From Candidatus Aldehydirespirator catecholifindens (GTDB lineage: Bacteria > Actinomycetota > Acidimicrobiia > Acidimicrobiales > Aldehydirespiratoraceae), in NCBI GenBank assembly GCA_028283245.1, contig JAPYNU010000070.1, positions 1 through 37,102 on the forward strand: a stretch of 37,102 bases of DNA. The letters are read 5' to 3'. Positions 31,257 to 37,102 of the stretch are shown one piece after another. Each line of letters opens with the position of its first letter. The stretch's first letter is position 1. Made by a program: the position numbers and the translations under genes. The notes beneath the pieces are model-generated. The model saw only the letters and a list, made by a program, of their open reading frames with translations, searched no databases and was not told the DNA's origin.

Positions 31257-32219
31257 ATGCCTCAACAGCGGTCGAGCCTGACAACCGCAAGCGACACGCA
31301 TCGGCACGCATCAGCAACGCAGCAAACGCCTAAGCAGCGTGATGATGGCGAAGTCGTCCTTGATGTTGTGTCTGTTGATGGTGTGAACCTGAAGTTGCGG
31401 CTTTTTGGCGACGGTGAAAAAGCCGACACGGACGGCTCGGCACCTGATCTGTTGATCTGTCACGCCACTGGATTCAACGCATTGGCATATAGCCCTTTGG
31501 CGCGCTACTTCACTGAGAATTTTCGTGTGTGGGCGCTGGATTTTCGAGGGCATGGAGGCTCCAGTGAAAGCCCCGACGGCAGCTACTGCTGGCATGACAT
31601 AGGTGCTGACGTGACAGCGTGCGTGGCTGCCATCAACTCATCGCAGCTTTATGGCTTCGGTCATTCCATGGGAGGCGCGGCTTTGCTGCTCGCCGAGCAA
31701 GCTGCGCCCGGCTCGTTTAGGGGCTTGTTCATGTATGAACCGATCGTGTTGCCTAAAGAAGCTGCCGCCACTCCTGAAAACAATCCTCTAGCAGCGGGGG
31801 CGCGCAACCGACGCGAAGTGTTCAACTCGCGTGCTGAGGCTTTGGCACGTTATGCGAGTCGTCGTCCTTTAGGAGTGCTGCGCAGCGATGCCCTAGCTGC
31901 TTATGTCGAAGCCGGATTTGTGGATCTGCCTGATGGCCGAGTGCGACTGGCTTGCTCGGCCGAAACCGAGGCACGCACCTTCGAATCCAGCAATACGCTC
32001 ACACCTCAGGAGATAACTCAGATCAATGTTGCGGCTGTGGTTGCTGCTGGAACAGCTCGCAGCGATGCTATTGACCCTGCCGACTTCGCGCCGATGGTGG
32101 CTGAGGCTCTGCCAAAAGGTTCTCTGCTGAGCTTTGAGGGTCTAGGGCATTTCGGACCGTTGGAAGCGCCCGCTGTGGTGGCCCATCAAGCAATCCACGC
32201 ATTGCTTGAAAACTCCTGA
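31257..32219 (+). CDS. Alpha/beta hydrolase
   Basis: This 320-residue protein has the alpha/beta hydrolase fold. The nucleophile elbow is GFGHSMGGAALL, the oxyanion region is LLICHATGFNALAYSPLARY with the strand VWALDFRGHGGSS downstream, and the catalytic His is in GLGHFGPLEAP. The first 30 or so residues are polar and poorly conserved-looking, so the true start may be later; the ATG at 31257 is otherwise acceptable. The substrate cannot be predicted. It shares a control region with the divergent MFS transporter. Confidence 0.85.
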   Translation: MPQQRSSLTTASDTHRHASATQQTPKQRDDGEVVLDVVSVDGVNLKLRLFGDGEKADTDGSAPDLLICHATGFNALAYSPLARYFTENFRVWALDFRGHGGSSESPDGSYCWHDIGADVTACVAAINSSQLYGFGHSMGGAALLLAEQAAPGSFRGLFMYEPIVLPKEAAATPENNPLAAGARNRREVFNSRAEALARYASRRPLGVLRSDALAAYVEAGFVDLPDGRVRLACSAETEARTFESSNTLTPQEITQINVAAVVAAGTARSDAIDPADFAPMVAEALPKGSLLSFEGLGHFGPLEAPAVVAHQAIHALLENS

Positions 32220-32323
32220 ATTGCGCTGCACAACCATCACCACCCCGCCAGAGCCATCACCTACCTGAAACCTCCCCCCTCAAGCTTGATTGCTTGGCGG
32301 CGTCGGCTAGCTGTGGGTGGGCT

Positions 32324-32740
32324 TTATGGATGCAGCCGAACGGGTTCTTCGGTGACTTCGCTGTTGAGTATCCGAAACGACCGCAGCGACGCCTCAGCGT
32401 GACGCAGCGAAACGATCACAAAATGCAATGTACCGAAAGGATCAAAACGGGCTGCGTCAGCGATATCAGTTGGTGAGGGGTAGTTGGTGGTTTGAGTGTG
32501 TGAGTGCATCACTCCCGTGACTAGCAGTCCCGCCTCGTCGGCTCGGCGTTCCACATCAAGCATCTCTTTGCCATCAAGCATGTAGAGCTTCGGCGACTCT
32601 GCTGTGTTGCGCATGGCATAGAAGCGCTCAACACGGTCGGACCCGGCAGCCGCAGCAAACAATCCGCAGGCCTCGTTAGGAAGTTCTGCTATGGCATGAG
32701 CCACCATAGTGTTGTGCATCTCGGTGCTTATCTCCAGCAC
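32324..32740 (-). CDS. mec: JAMM/MPN metalloprotease, Mec-like
   Basis: This 138-residue zinc peptidase has the JAMM motif complete: the Glu in LPNEACGLFA, HSH in GVMHSHTQT, and S-x2-D exactly seven residues later (SPTD). It resembles Mycobacterium tuberculosis Mec, which releases cysteine from the CysO-cysteine adduct formed by CysM. The start is GTG. In mycobacteria mec, cysO and cysM are adjacent. Here an MFS gene and a hydrolase gene stand between, and cysO is not found. Cleavage of some other Gly-Gly-ended conjugate is possible. Confidence 0.85.
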   Translation of the reverse strand: MLEISTEMHNTMVAHAIAELPNEACGLFAAAAGSDRVERFYAMRNTAESPKLYMLDGKEMLDVERRADEAGLLVTGVMHSHTQTTNYPSPTDIADAARFDPFGTLHFVIVSLRHAEASLRSFRILNSEVTEEPVRLHP

Positions 32741-32784
32741 GGCTCACACCATAACGCCAAGCCTCACCCACCGGCCATGATAAG

Positions 32785-33867
32785 TCACAACAGTCGAGTC
32801 TGCGCTGCCAAGCGAAAAACACGCTCATCATATGACCGTCCAGTGCTTGCCTTCTCAACTTTTTCTTGTGTGAGCAGTCGATCAACGGCGGGCTTGACGT
32901 GAGCCTTCTTATAGATCGTCTCAAGGAGGGCGTCATTACAGAGTTCGGCCATCGTGTGGTCGCGCTCACCTAGCAGTTTCAGAATGCGACTCTCTAGCGG
33001 GCCGAAGTCCGGTTTCAGGATGTCGAAGGCCATCTGGTTGGGATCACGCGGATCCCGGAATCGCTGACCAGAGACACCGTCAACCTCCCACAAGCCGTCC
33101 TTGAACTTCTCAACGGCGACCGTATTGTTGGTCCCGAAAAAGAGGTGTAGGGATTGCCCGCCTTCGTCGATCATCTCGAACGTCAGCACATAGTTGAAGC
33201 TGGCTTCGTAAAGGGCTTTTCGGTACAGGTTAAAGAGAAAAGGCTTCTTTTCGGCGGTCGACAGTTGGTTGACGCTGCGCCAGTCGCTGTGCCCGAAGAC
33301 AAGTTCGCCTGATTTCTCTTTACCTTCAGCGAAGCGGATGAAGAACTGGTCCTTGAATGTGACGAGCACTTCAGATGAAGGCTGTTGAGCAATACGCTGC
33401 ACGATCTCGTAGTGGGTATCGGCACCCCAGCCGTCGAGATTTGCGAACACCGGCCCATTCCATCCGTCCACATCGGCGATCGCCTGCTCATAGAGATCAC
33501 CGCACTTTCCGTGGTAGACCTTCACTGTCAAGCCAGCGGGCCTAGTAGTGGCCGAGAAGCGAGTTTCGAGAGCTTGCTTGAGGTGCTCGGCGCGTTTGCG
33601 GTTTTTCTCAACGAAGACGAGGCGTGTCTGAGTGCGCCAGCTTGTTACTTCATCCCGAATTGCTTGCTCCATCGCAATAGCCGGCGAACTTTCCTTAGAG
33701 TTCGTGTACTCCCCTGGACCTGCGAAACCGTCGAAGAACGTGATTCCGGTCTCACGAAACTGTTTTGACATGATGGGAAACCACGCTGAGAGATAACGGC
33801 GCAGCAGTGTGTGCTTCGCTTCCGTGTGGGGATCACGTTCCCAGAGGAGCCCTGTTGGAGCGGCCAC
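32785..33867 (-). CDS. tcmP: Three-Cys-motif partner protein TcmP
   Basis: This 360-residue protein matches the TcmP family, whose genes accompany DUF5131 (phage Gp37/Gp68-like) proteins. The N-terminal part looks like a SAM-dependent methyltransferase fold. FFDGFAGPGEY (Asp46-Gly52) resembles the glycine-rich motif, Glu87 in VFVEKN lies at the position of the ribose-binding acid, and FANLDGWGAD stands where a catalytic motif would be. The C-terminal 80 residues look like a winged helix (LLGERDHTMAELCNDALLE). The start is GTG, four bases after the stop of its partner gene, so the two are one operon. Activity is inferred, not established. Confidence 0.88.
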   Translation of the reverse strand: MAAPTGLLWERDPHTEAKHTLLRRYLSAWFPIMSKQFRETGITFFDGFAGPGEYTNSKESSPAIAMEQAIRDEVTSWRTQTRLVFVEKNRKRAEHLKQALETRFSATTRPAGLTVKVYHGKCGDLYEQAIADVDGWNGPVFANLDGWGADTHYEIVQRIAQQPSSEVLVTFKDQFFIRFAEGKEKSGELVFGHSDWRSVNQLSTAEKKPFLFNLYRKALYEASFNYVLTFEMIDEGGQSLHLFFGTNNTVAVEKFKDGLWEVDGVSGQRFRDPRDPNQMAFDILKPDFGPLESRILKLLGERDHTMAELCNDALLETIYKKAHVKPAVDRLLTQEKVEKASTGRSYDERVFRLAAQTRLL

Positions 33868-33871
33868 CTAT

Positions 33872-34618
33872 TCAGGCTGCCTTCACTTCTGGGAACTGAT
33901 CCCACAATTCGCCTTCGAGTTCTCGTCCGCCAGCCTTGGGGGTTCTGCCTCCCCATTGCTTGAAGAAGAACGCCACACCCGCCGAAGCACATGCGTCGCG
34001 AAGTTCGATCACCCATTCAGTCTTCATGGGGCGGGCGTTAGCACCGGACTCTCCGCCAGCGATCAGCCACTGAACACCCTCAAGATCAACTGCACTGAGC
34101 GGACCTAGAAGAGGCTCGGCACTCACAAACCTCACCGCTGCCGGGACTTTGCGGAGGTGGTCAATGCGGAAGGTGTAGCGGCGGGACTCAACGCTCACAC
34201 CCATCCACAAATTTGGTGGCCAGTCGAGTTTGTTCGCCTCGCGGCTAAGTCGTTGCGCTCGCTTAGTGAGCACTTGGTAGGTGTGCTGCGGTGTCTCGCG
34301 GATCACCTTGAAGACCTGCATGATGTACTCAAGTGGAACATCGTCGTGGAAAAGGTCGCTCATTGAGTTTACGAAGACGAGTCGAGGAGCACCCCAGCGA
34401 CGAGGCACGTCAAGCGAATCGGGATGAAGCGTGAGCTTGAAACCTGGACCGCTCGTCTTCGGATCGCCATCGTTTTGGTATTTCGGTGAGCCCATCGCTT
34501 TGAGCCGCTTCGACAGCGTGAGCGCGTAGCAATGATCGCAACCCGGCGACACGCGGTCGCACCCAGTTGTCGGATTCCAAGTTGCCTCGGTCCATTCGAT
34601 CGCTGATTTGTCAGCCAT
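33872..34618 (-). CDS. DUF5131 / phage Gp37-Gp68-like three-Cys protein
   Basis: This 248-residue protein begins SAIEWTEATWNPTTGC, typical of DUF5131. Cys20, Cys27 and Cys30 form the three-Cys motif C-x6-C-x2-C, which could bind an iron-sulfur cluster as in radical SAM enzymes, although the spacing differs from the usual C-x3-C-x2-C. Further landmarks are LVFVNSMSDLFHD, YQVLTKRAQR, MGVSVES and WLIAGGESGANARPM, and a C-terminal FFKQWGG. The gene starts with ATG and leads directly into tcmP. The family occurs in phages and in bacterial accessory regions, and its reaction is unknown. Confidence 0.9.
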   Translation of the reverse strand: MADKSAIEWTEATWNPTTGCDRVSPGCDHCYALTLSKRLKAMGSPKYQNDGDPKTSGPGFKLTLHPDSLDVPRRWGAPRLVFVNSMSDLFHDDVPLEYIMQVFKVIRETPQHTYQVLTKRAQRLSREANKLDWPPNLWMGVSVESRRYTFRIDHLRKVPAAVRFVSAEPLLGPLSAVDLEGVQWLIAGGESGANARPMKTEWVIELRDACASAGVAFFFKQWGGRTPKAGGRELEGELWDQFPEVKAA

Positions 34619-34651
34619 GCCAAGAATCTAGATCAGAGGTGTGACAGTGCC

Positions 34652-34870
34652 TCAATGGGGGTTCAGGACAGTCTCGATGTTGCGCCGTAACTGTGCCTTG
34701 GGGCGGGCGGTGTGGGTTTGGATTCGCCAGTTGCGGTGATGAATTTTGTGGCGACAGTTCCAGCACAACATCACCATGTTGTTCACACTGGTTTCCCCGC
34801 CTTGCGAATAGGGGTGATGTGATGGGCTTGGCACATTTATGGTGGTGCTCCGCAGCGGGACACCCCGAAG
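34652..34870 (-). pseudogene. Decayed HNH endonuclease remnant
   Basis: Read on the minus strand, this segment encodes CQAHHITP, then, one frame over, PYSQGGETSVNN and LCWNCRHKIHHRNW, the parts of an HNH nuclease domain. A single missing base near 34810 (GAATAGGGG here, GAATATGGGG in the intact copy at 37028-37037) breaks the frame. A TAA stop at 34837-34839 also interrupts it just before the MCQAHH segment. The copy at 36722-37102 is colinear, in the same orientation and very similar in DNA. The remainder of the gap to the next gene shows no other feature. Confidence 0.75.
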
Positions 34871-34997
34871 CGGGCAGCGATGCTGAGAGTCCTCAACGCC
34901 TGAGACGGCGACAAATCGCTAGCCCGCATCATGTGGGAACATCACGACGGAGGCGCTTCAATGGAGGGCTGGGCAGTTGCCCAGCCTGATCCCTCAA

Positions 34998-35507
34998 ATG
35001 AACGGAACCGCTTTGATGAACGAACCTTATACGGTGACCGACACTCAAAACAGGGACTGGCTAGTACGCCCAAGACCGCGCAGCTTCGAAGCTTACTGCC
35101 GTTTGACCGGGCAGATAGCTAGGTACCAAGTGAGGCACAGCGACTCTGGTTACGTCTGTAATGTTCACTCTGACACACCCGAAACATTGGCCCAAATCCT
35201 GTTACCCGAAGAAACGGCAGATAGAGCACCAACGAGCAAGCAAACAGAACCGCCGGTGCAATCCGAGCGGCAACGCGAGAAATGGTCGGGGTTGCCTGGC
35301 GGGATGATCAGCGGCAAAGAGCAATGCGATATTTTCTCTGCGCGTAACCGGGTTTGGCTTGATAAACGCATCGCCGAGAAAGACGAGGAGAAGAAACGGG
35401 AGATCGACCGGTTGTGGGAACCGAAAACGGGCAGCATGTGGGACGAAGCAGAAACCCGCAAAATGTTGACTCCCCCACCCCGCGACCCAGAGCCTGAGGC
35501 GAGCTAG
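34998..35507 (+). CDS. Hypothetical protein, possibly frameshifted at its 3' end
   Basis: This protein of about 169 residues is unrecognised. I chose the ATG at 34998; an ATG at 35016 is equally possible. It has a polar N-terminal part (DTQNRDWLVRPRPRSFEAYCRL), then a charged, probably helical segment (LDKRIAEKDEEKKREIDRLWE) and a Pro/Glu tail. No domain is known to me. The next frame stays open for 54 codons past its stop with similar charged, helical character, which suggests a frameshift. It lies between two HNH-gene copies and may be part of an accessory or phage-derived segment. Confidence 0.5.
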   Translation: MNGTALMNEPYTVTDTQNRDWLVRPRPRSFEAYCRLTGQIARYQVRHSDSGYVCNVHSDTPETLAQILLPEETADRAPTSKQTEPPVQSERQREKWSGLPGGMISGKEQCDIFSARNRVWLDKRIAEKDEEKKREIDRLWEPKTGSMWDEAETRKMLTPPPRDPEPEAS

Positions 35508-35662
35508 TCAACGAGCCCCGCGACGATCTTCTGAACACATTCCCGCGGCTGGCCGAGTCAAAAGCTAGGGTCATTGCGCAAATAGAAAGGAACGCTAGGG
35601 ATCAACGGCTCCAACGCTTACAAAGCCAAGCGCAAAATTCATCCACGAAAGCCCCACCCTGA
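35498..35662 (+). pseudogene. Open segment that may be the frameshifted continuation of the upstream gene
   Basis: In the frame shifted relative to the upstream gene, codons from 35498 to a TGA at 35660 read NEPRDDLLNTFPRLAESK, then ARVIAQIERNARDQRLQRLQ, a highly charged helix. There is no ATG, GTG or TTG to begin it and no ribosome-binding site. It is best explained as the original 3' end of the gene at 34998-35507 after a single-base change, or as programmed frameshifting. Chance cannot be excluded. Confidence 0.35.
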
Positions 35663-35742
35663 AACCATGACTGAAGGTTCGCGCTTGTGTGCTGCTGGCC
35701 GGGAAAGATCACGTTGCGGGCTCACCATATACGCTCAACGCT

Positions 35743-36018
35743 ATGCCAGTCAGCGCCTCTGAGACGATCGCCACGCCGGAGACCAGCACCGCCGTCATCA
35801 CCGAACCCGACGTGCGTGACAGCACCGACGAAGGCGACCATGACCGCTTCGCGCACTACACACGCAGAACCGACGCCAACCGTGCCTATATAGAAGGCAC
35901 GCCGATACGGGCGCTTTGCGGCAAAGTTTGGGTTCCGAGCCGCGATCCTTCGCGTTATCCCGTATGCCCCGAATGTGTCAAGATCCGAGATCGCCTGCGT
36001 CACAGCGCCTTCAACTGA
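35743..36018 (+). CDS. DUF3039 family protein
   Basis: This protein of about 91 residues belongs to DUF3039, small actinobacterial proteins of unknown function. The family core is clear: DRFAHYTRR, then GTPIRALCGKVWVPSRDP and YPVCPECVKIRD, with Cys residues in LCGK and CPEC that may bind a metal. I chose the ATG at 35743; the frame is open from 35689. The N-terminal 35 residues are rich in Thr, Ser and acidic residues. The following gene begins 44 bases later in another frame. Confidence 0.85.
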   Translation: MPVSASETIATPETSTAVITEPDVRDSTDEGDHDRFAHYTRRTDANRAYIEGTPIRALCGKVWVPSRDPSRYPVCPECVKIRDRLRHSAFN

Positions 36019-36061
36019 CGTTCAGGTAAACCTTGAGAGTTCGGCGTTGAAGGCTCAAGTT

Positions 36062-36565
36062 ATGTGCACGCATCTGCAGGGAACATTTCTGCTGATCGTT
36101 TTGTTGCTGGTTTTTTGGGGAATGCTGAATTGGGCTGCCCCAATAATTGACGATGCCATCTTCGGCGACGACGGTGCCGTCGTTGCTAAGGCACCTCAGA
36201 ACTTGATCGACCCGAACGACCCAGAAGCAGCGGCGCTCTTAGAAGCAAACCGACCGCTTGAAGGTGCCGAAGTGGCTGACCTGCAGGAGGTGCTTCTACT
36301 GCTCGGCTACAACCCTGGACCGGTGGACGGGATCATGGGCGATCTAACCCGCGCAGCGATAGAGGAAGCCAAAGCTGATGCTGAGCTTTCTCAAGCAACA
36401 GATCGCGAACTGCTTCAAGCACTCGAAGCCGACCAAGAAACTGCTGACACAAACATCAGCAATGATCCCGAAGAAATGAACACAGCCCCAAACACGGATG
36501 CAGGCACAAACGCCGACACAAGCACGGACACTGACACATCGGCCTCAGTCACATCGGTGCCCTAA
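36062..36565 (+). CDS. Membrane-anchored peptidoglycan-binding-domain-like protein
   Basis: This protein of about 167 residues has one N-terminal membrane helix (TFLLIVLLLVFWGMLNWA), then an outward segment with a peptidoglycan-binding-1-like repeat: VADLQEVLLLLGYNPGPVDG and IMGDLTRAAIEEAKAD. The C-terminal 40 residues are a low-complexity Thr/Asp/Asn/Ser tail. This layout suggests a small cell-wall-associated protein held at the membrane. The ATG at 36062 places the helix at the very N-terminus; an earlier in-frame start at 35975 would overlap the DUF3039 gene. Its stop codon lies inside the first copy of a 37-base repeat. Confidence 0.75.
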   Translation: MCTHLQGTFLLIVLLLVFWGMLNWAAPIIDDAIFGDDGAVVAKAPQNLIDPNDPEAAALLEANRPLEGAEVADLQEVLLLLGYNPGPVDGIMGDLTRAAIEEAKADAELSQATDRELLQALEADQETADTNISNDPEEMNTAPNTDAGTNADTSTDTDTSASVTSVP

Positions 36566-36598
36566 GAGATGTCGCGTCGCACAACCAAAGCTTCAAAC
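36562..36598. repeat. 37-base direct repeat, copy 1
   Basis: The unit begins CTAAGAGATGTCGCGTCGCA and ends AAAGCTTCAAAC. It recurs at 36636-36672 with two mismatches, 74 bases downstream. This copy includes the stop codon of the peptidoglycan-binding-like gene. Confidence 0.85.
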
Positions 36599-36635
36599 TC
36601 CCGCAACTTGTTCGGGATGCACACGCCGAGATCGA

Positions 36636-36672
36636 CTAAAAGATGTCGCGTCGCACAGCCAAAGCTTCAAAC
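36636..36672. repeat. 37-base direct repeat, copy 2
   Basis: This second copy (CTAAAAGATGTCGCGTCGCA at its start) differs at two positions. The 37 bases between the copies are unrelated. A slippage duplication or remnants of an insertion/attachment site could both produce this. Confidence 0.85.
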
Positions 36673-36721
36673 GGCACCGAGTTTGGCTGCCTGCTTTCAA
36701 CTTTGGGCAGCGGGGCAGCAT

Positions 36722-37102
36722 TCACCACAGCGTGGCTGAGGCTGGGTCTCTGGCTTTGGCACTAGTGCCGTTTCGACTACTGGATTGGCCTCGTCTTTGA
36801 GGTCGCTCTCTTCGGTTTCGGCTTTTTTGGGTTTGGTGAGATAGCGCTGGTAGTTGGTCGTCGTTGTGGGCTGGTCCGTAGCGGGGTTGCAGTGCAGGGT
36901 CAACTGGCGGGTGCAGGGTGTGGCTGTGGTTTGGGTGTTCATGGATTTGCCAGTTTTGGTGATGGATTTTGTGGTGACAGTTCCAGCACACCATGATCAG
37001 GTTGTCGAGGCTGGTGGCACCGCCTTTTGAATATGGGGTGATGTGATGTGCTTGGCACATGCTGGGCGAGGCACCGCAGTGGAAGCAGCCGCCGTAGCTG
37101 GC
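36722..37102 (-). CDS. HNH endonuclease, C-terminal part, runs off the right edge
   Basis: The frame is open to the window edge, so only the C-terminal 126 residues are visible. The HNH domain is intact: GCFHCGASPSMCQAHHITPYS, then LDNLIMVCWNCHHKIHHQ-NW, with paired Cys residues for structural zinc. The tail is basic and low in complexity. This domain is typical of the C-terminus of DUF222/13E12-type actinobacterial proteins, but the N-terminal part is outside the window. It is a close relative of the remnant at 34652-34870. Confidence 0.85.
   Translation of the reverse strand, partial: ASYGGCFHCGASPSMCQAHHITPYSKGGATSLDNLIMVCWNCHHKIHHQNWQIHEHPNHSHTLHPPVDPALQPRYGPAHNDDQLPALSHQTQKSRNRRERPQRRGQSSSRNGTSAKARDPASATLW

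Noticed and set aside
35667..35765. Short plus-strand frame starting at ATG 35667
   Set aside because: It overlaps the DUF3039 start, has no ribosome-binding site and is not family-like.
36562..36672. CRISPR array from the two 37-base repeats
   Set aside because: There are only two copies, one overlapping a gene's stop codon, and no cas genes.

Overview
The window looks like chromosome of a moderately GC-rich actinobacterium, most likely an Acidimicrobiia-type lineage. It carries a complete Pup-proteasome core (prcA, prcB, pup, dop and an Mpa/ARC ATPase), actinobacterial families such as DUF3151 and DUF3039, a TrmI gene near mpa as in mycobacteria, and many GTG/TTG starts with 4-base overlaps. 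The lineage is inferred from gene content only. I saw no rRNA, tRNA, CRISPR array, transposase or integrase.

Bases 1-16,800 are almost all minus strand. From right to left in the direction of transcription they hold a PBP4-type peptidase, a stand-alone LON-domain protein, three small (mostly membrane) proteins, trmI, a membrane-anchored trypsin-like protease, the proteasomal ATPase, a four-gene AapJQMP-type amino-acid ABC importer, then dop, pup, prcB and prcA. The importer sits between mpa and dop, so genes for protein degradation and amino-acid uptake are interleaved. A plus-strand ferredoxin gene diverges from mpa over a repeat-rich control region.

Bases 17,000-22,700 are mainly plus strand: a small hypothetical protein, a possible 29-codon ORF, transketolase, transaldolase (the non-oxidative pentose phosphate branch) and a two-CBS ClC protein. 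Bases 22,700-25,500 are minus: a DUF3151 protein, a MobA-like nucleotidyltransferase and an RNase D-like exonuclease in an overlapping operon, plus a short basic/acidic protein. Pyruvate kinase and a glycerophosphodiester phosphodiesterase follow, back to back. A 506-base non-coding stretch with strong secondary structure then precedes cysM, an MFS transporter, an alpha/beta hydrolase and a JAMM peptidase similar to mycobacterial Mec. CysM and Mec normally work with the sulfur carrier CysO, which I could not find here.

From about 32,780 to the right end the window becomes accessory in character. A two-gene TcmP / DUF5131 (three-Cys-motif) cassette of unknown function is followed by a decayed HNH-endonuclease remnant, an unrecognised and possibly frameshifted gene, a DUF3039 gene, a membrane-anchored peptidoglycan-binding-like protein, a 37-base direct repeat, and a second, intact-looking HNH gene that runs off the edge. 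The TcmP/DUF5131 pair is the best candidate for an undescribed system.
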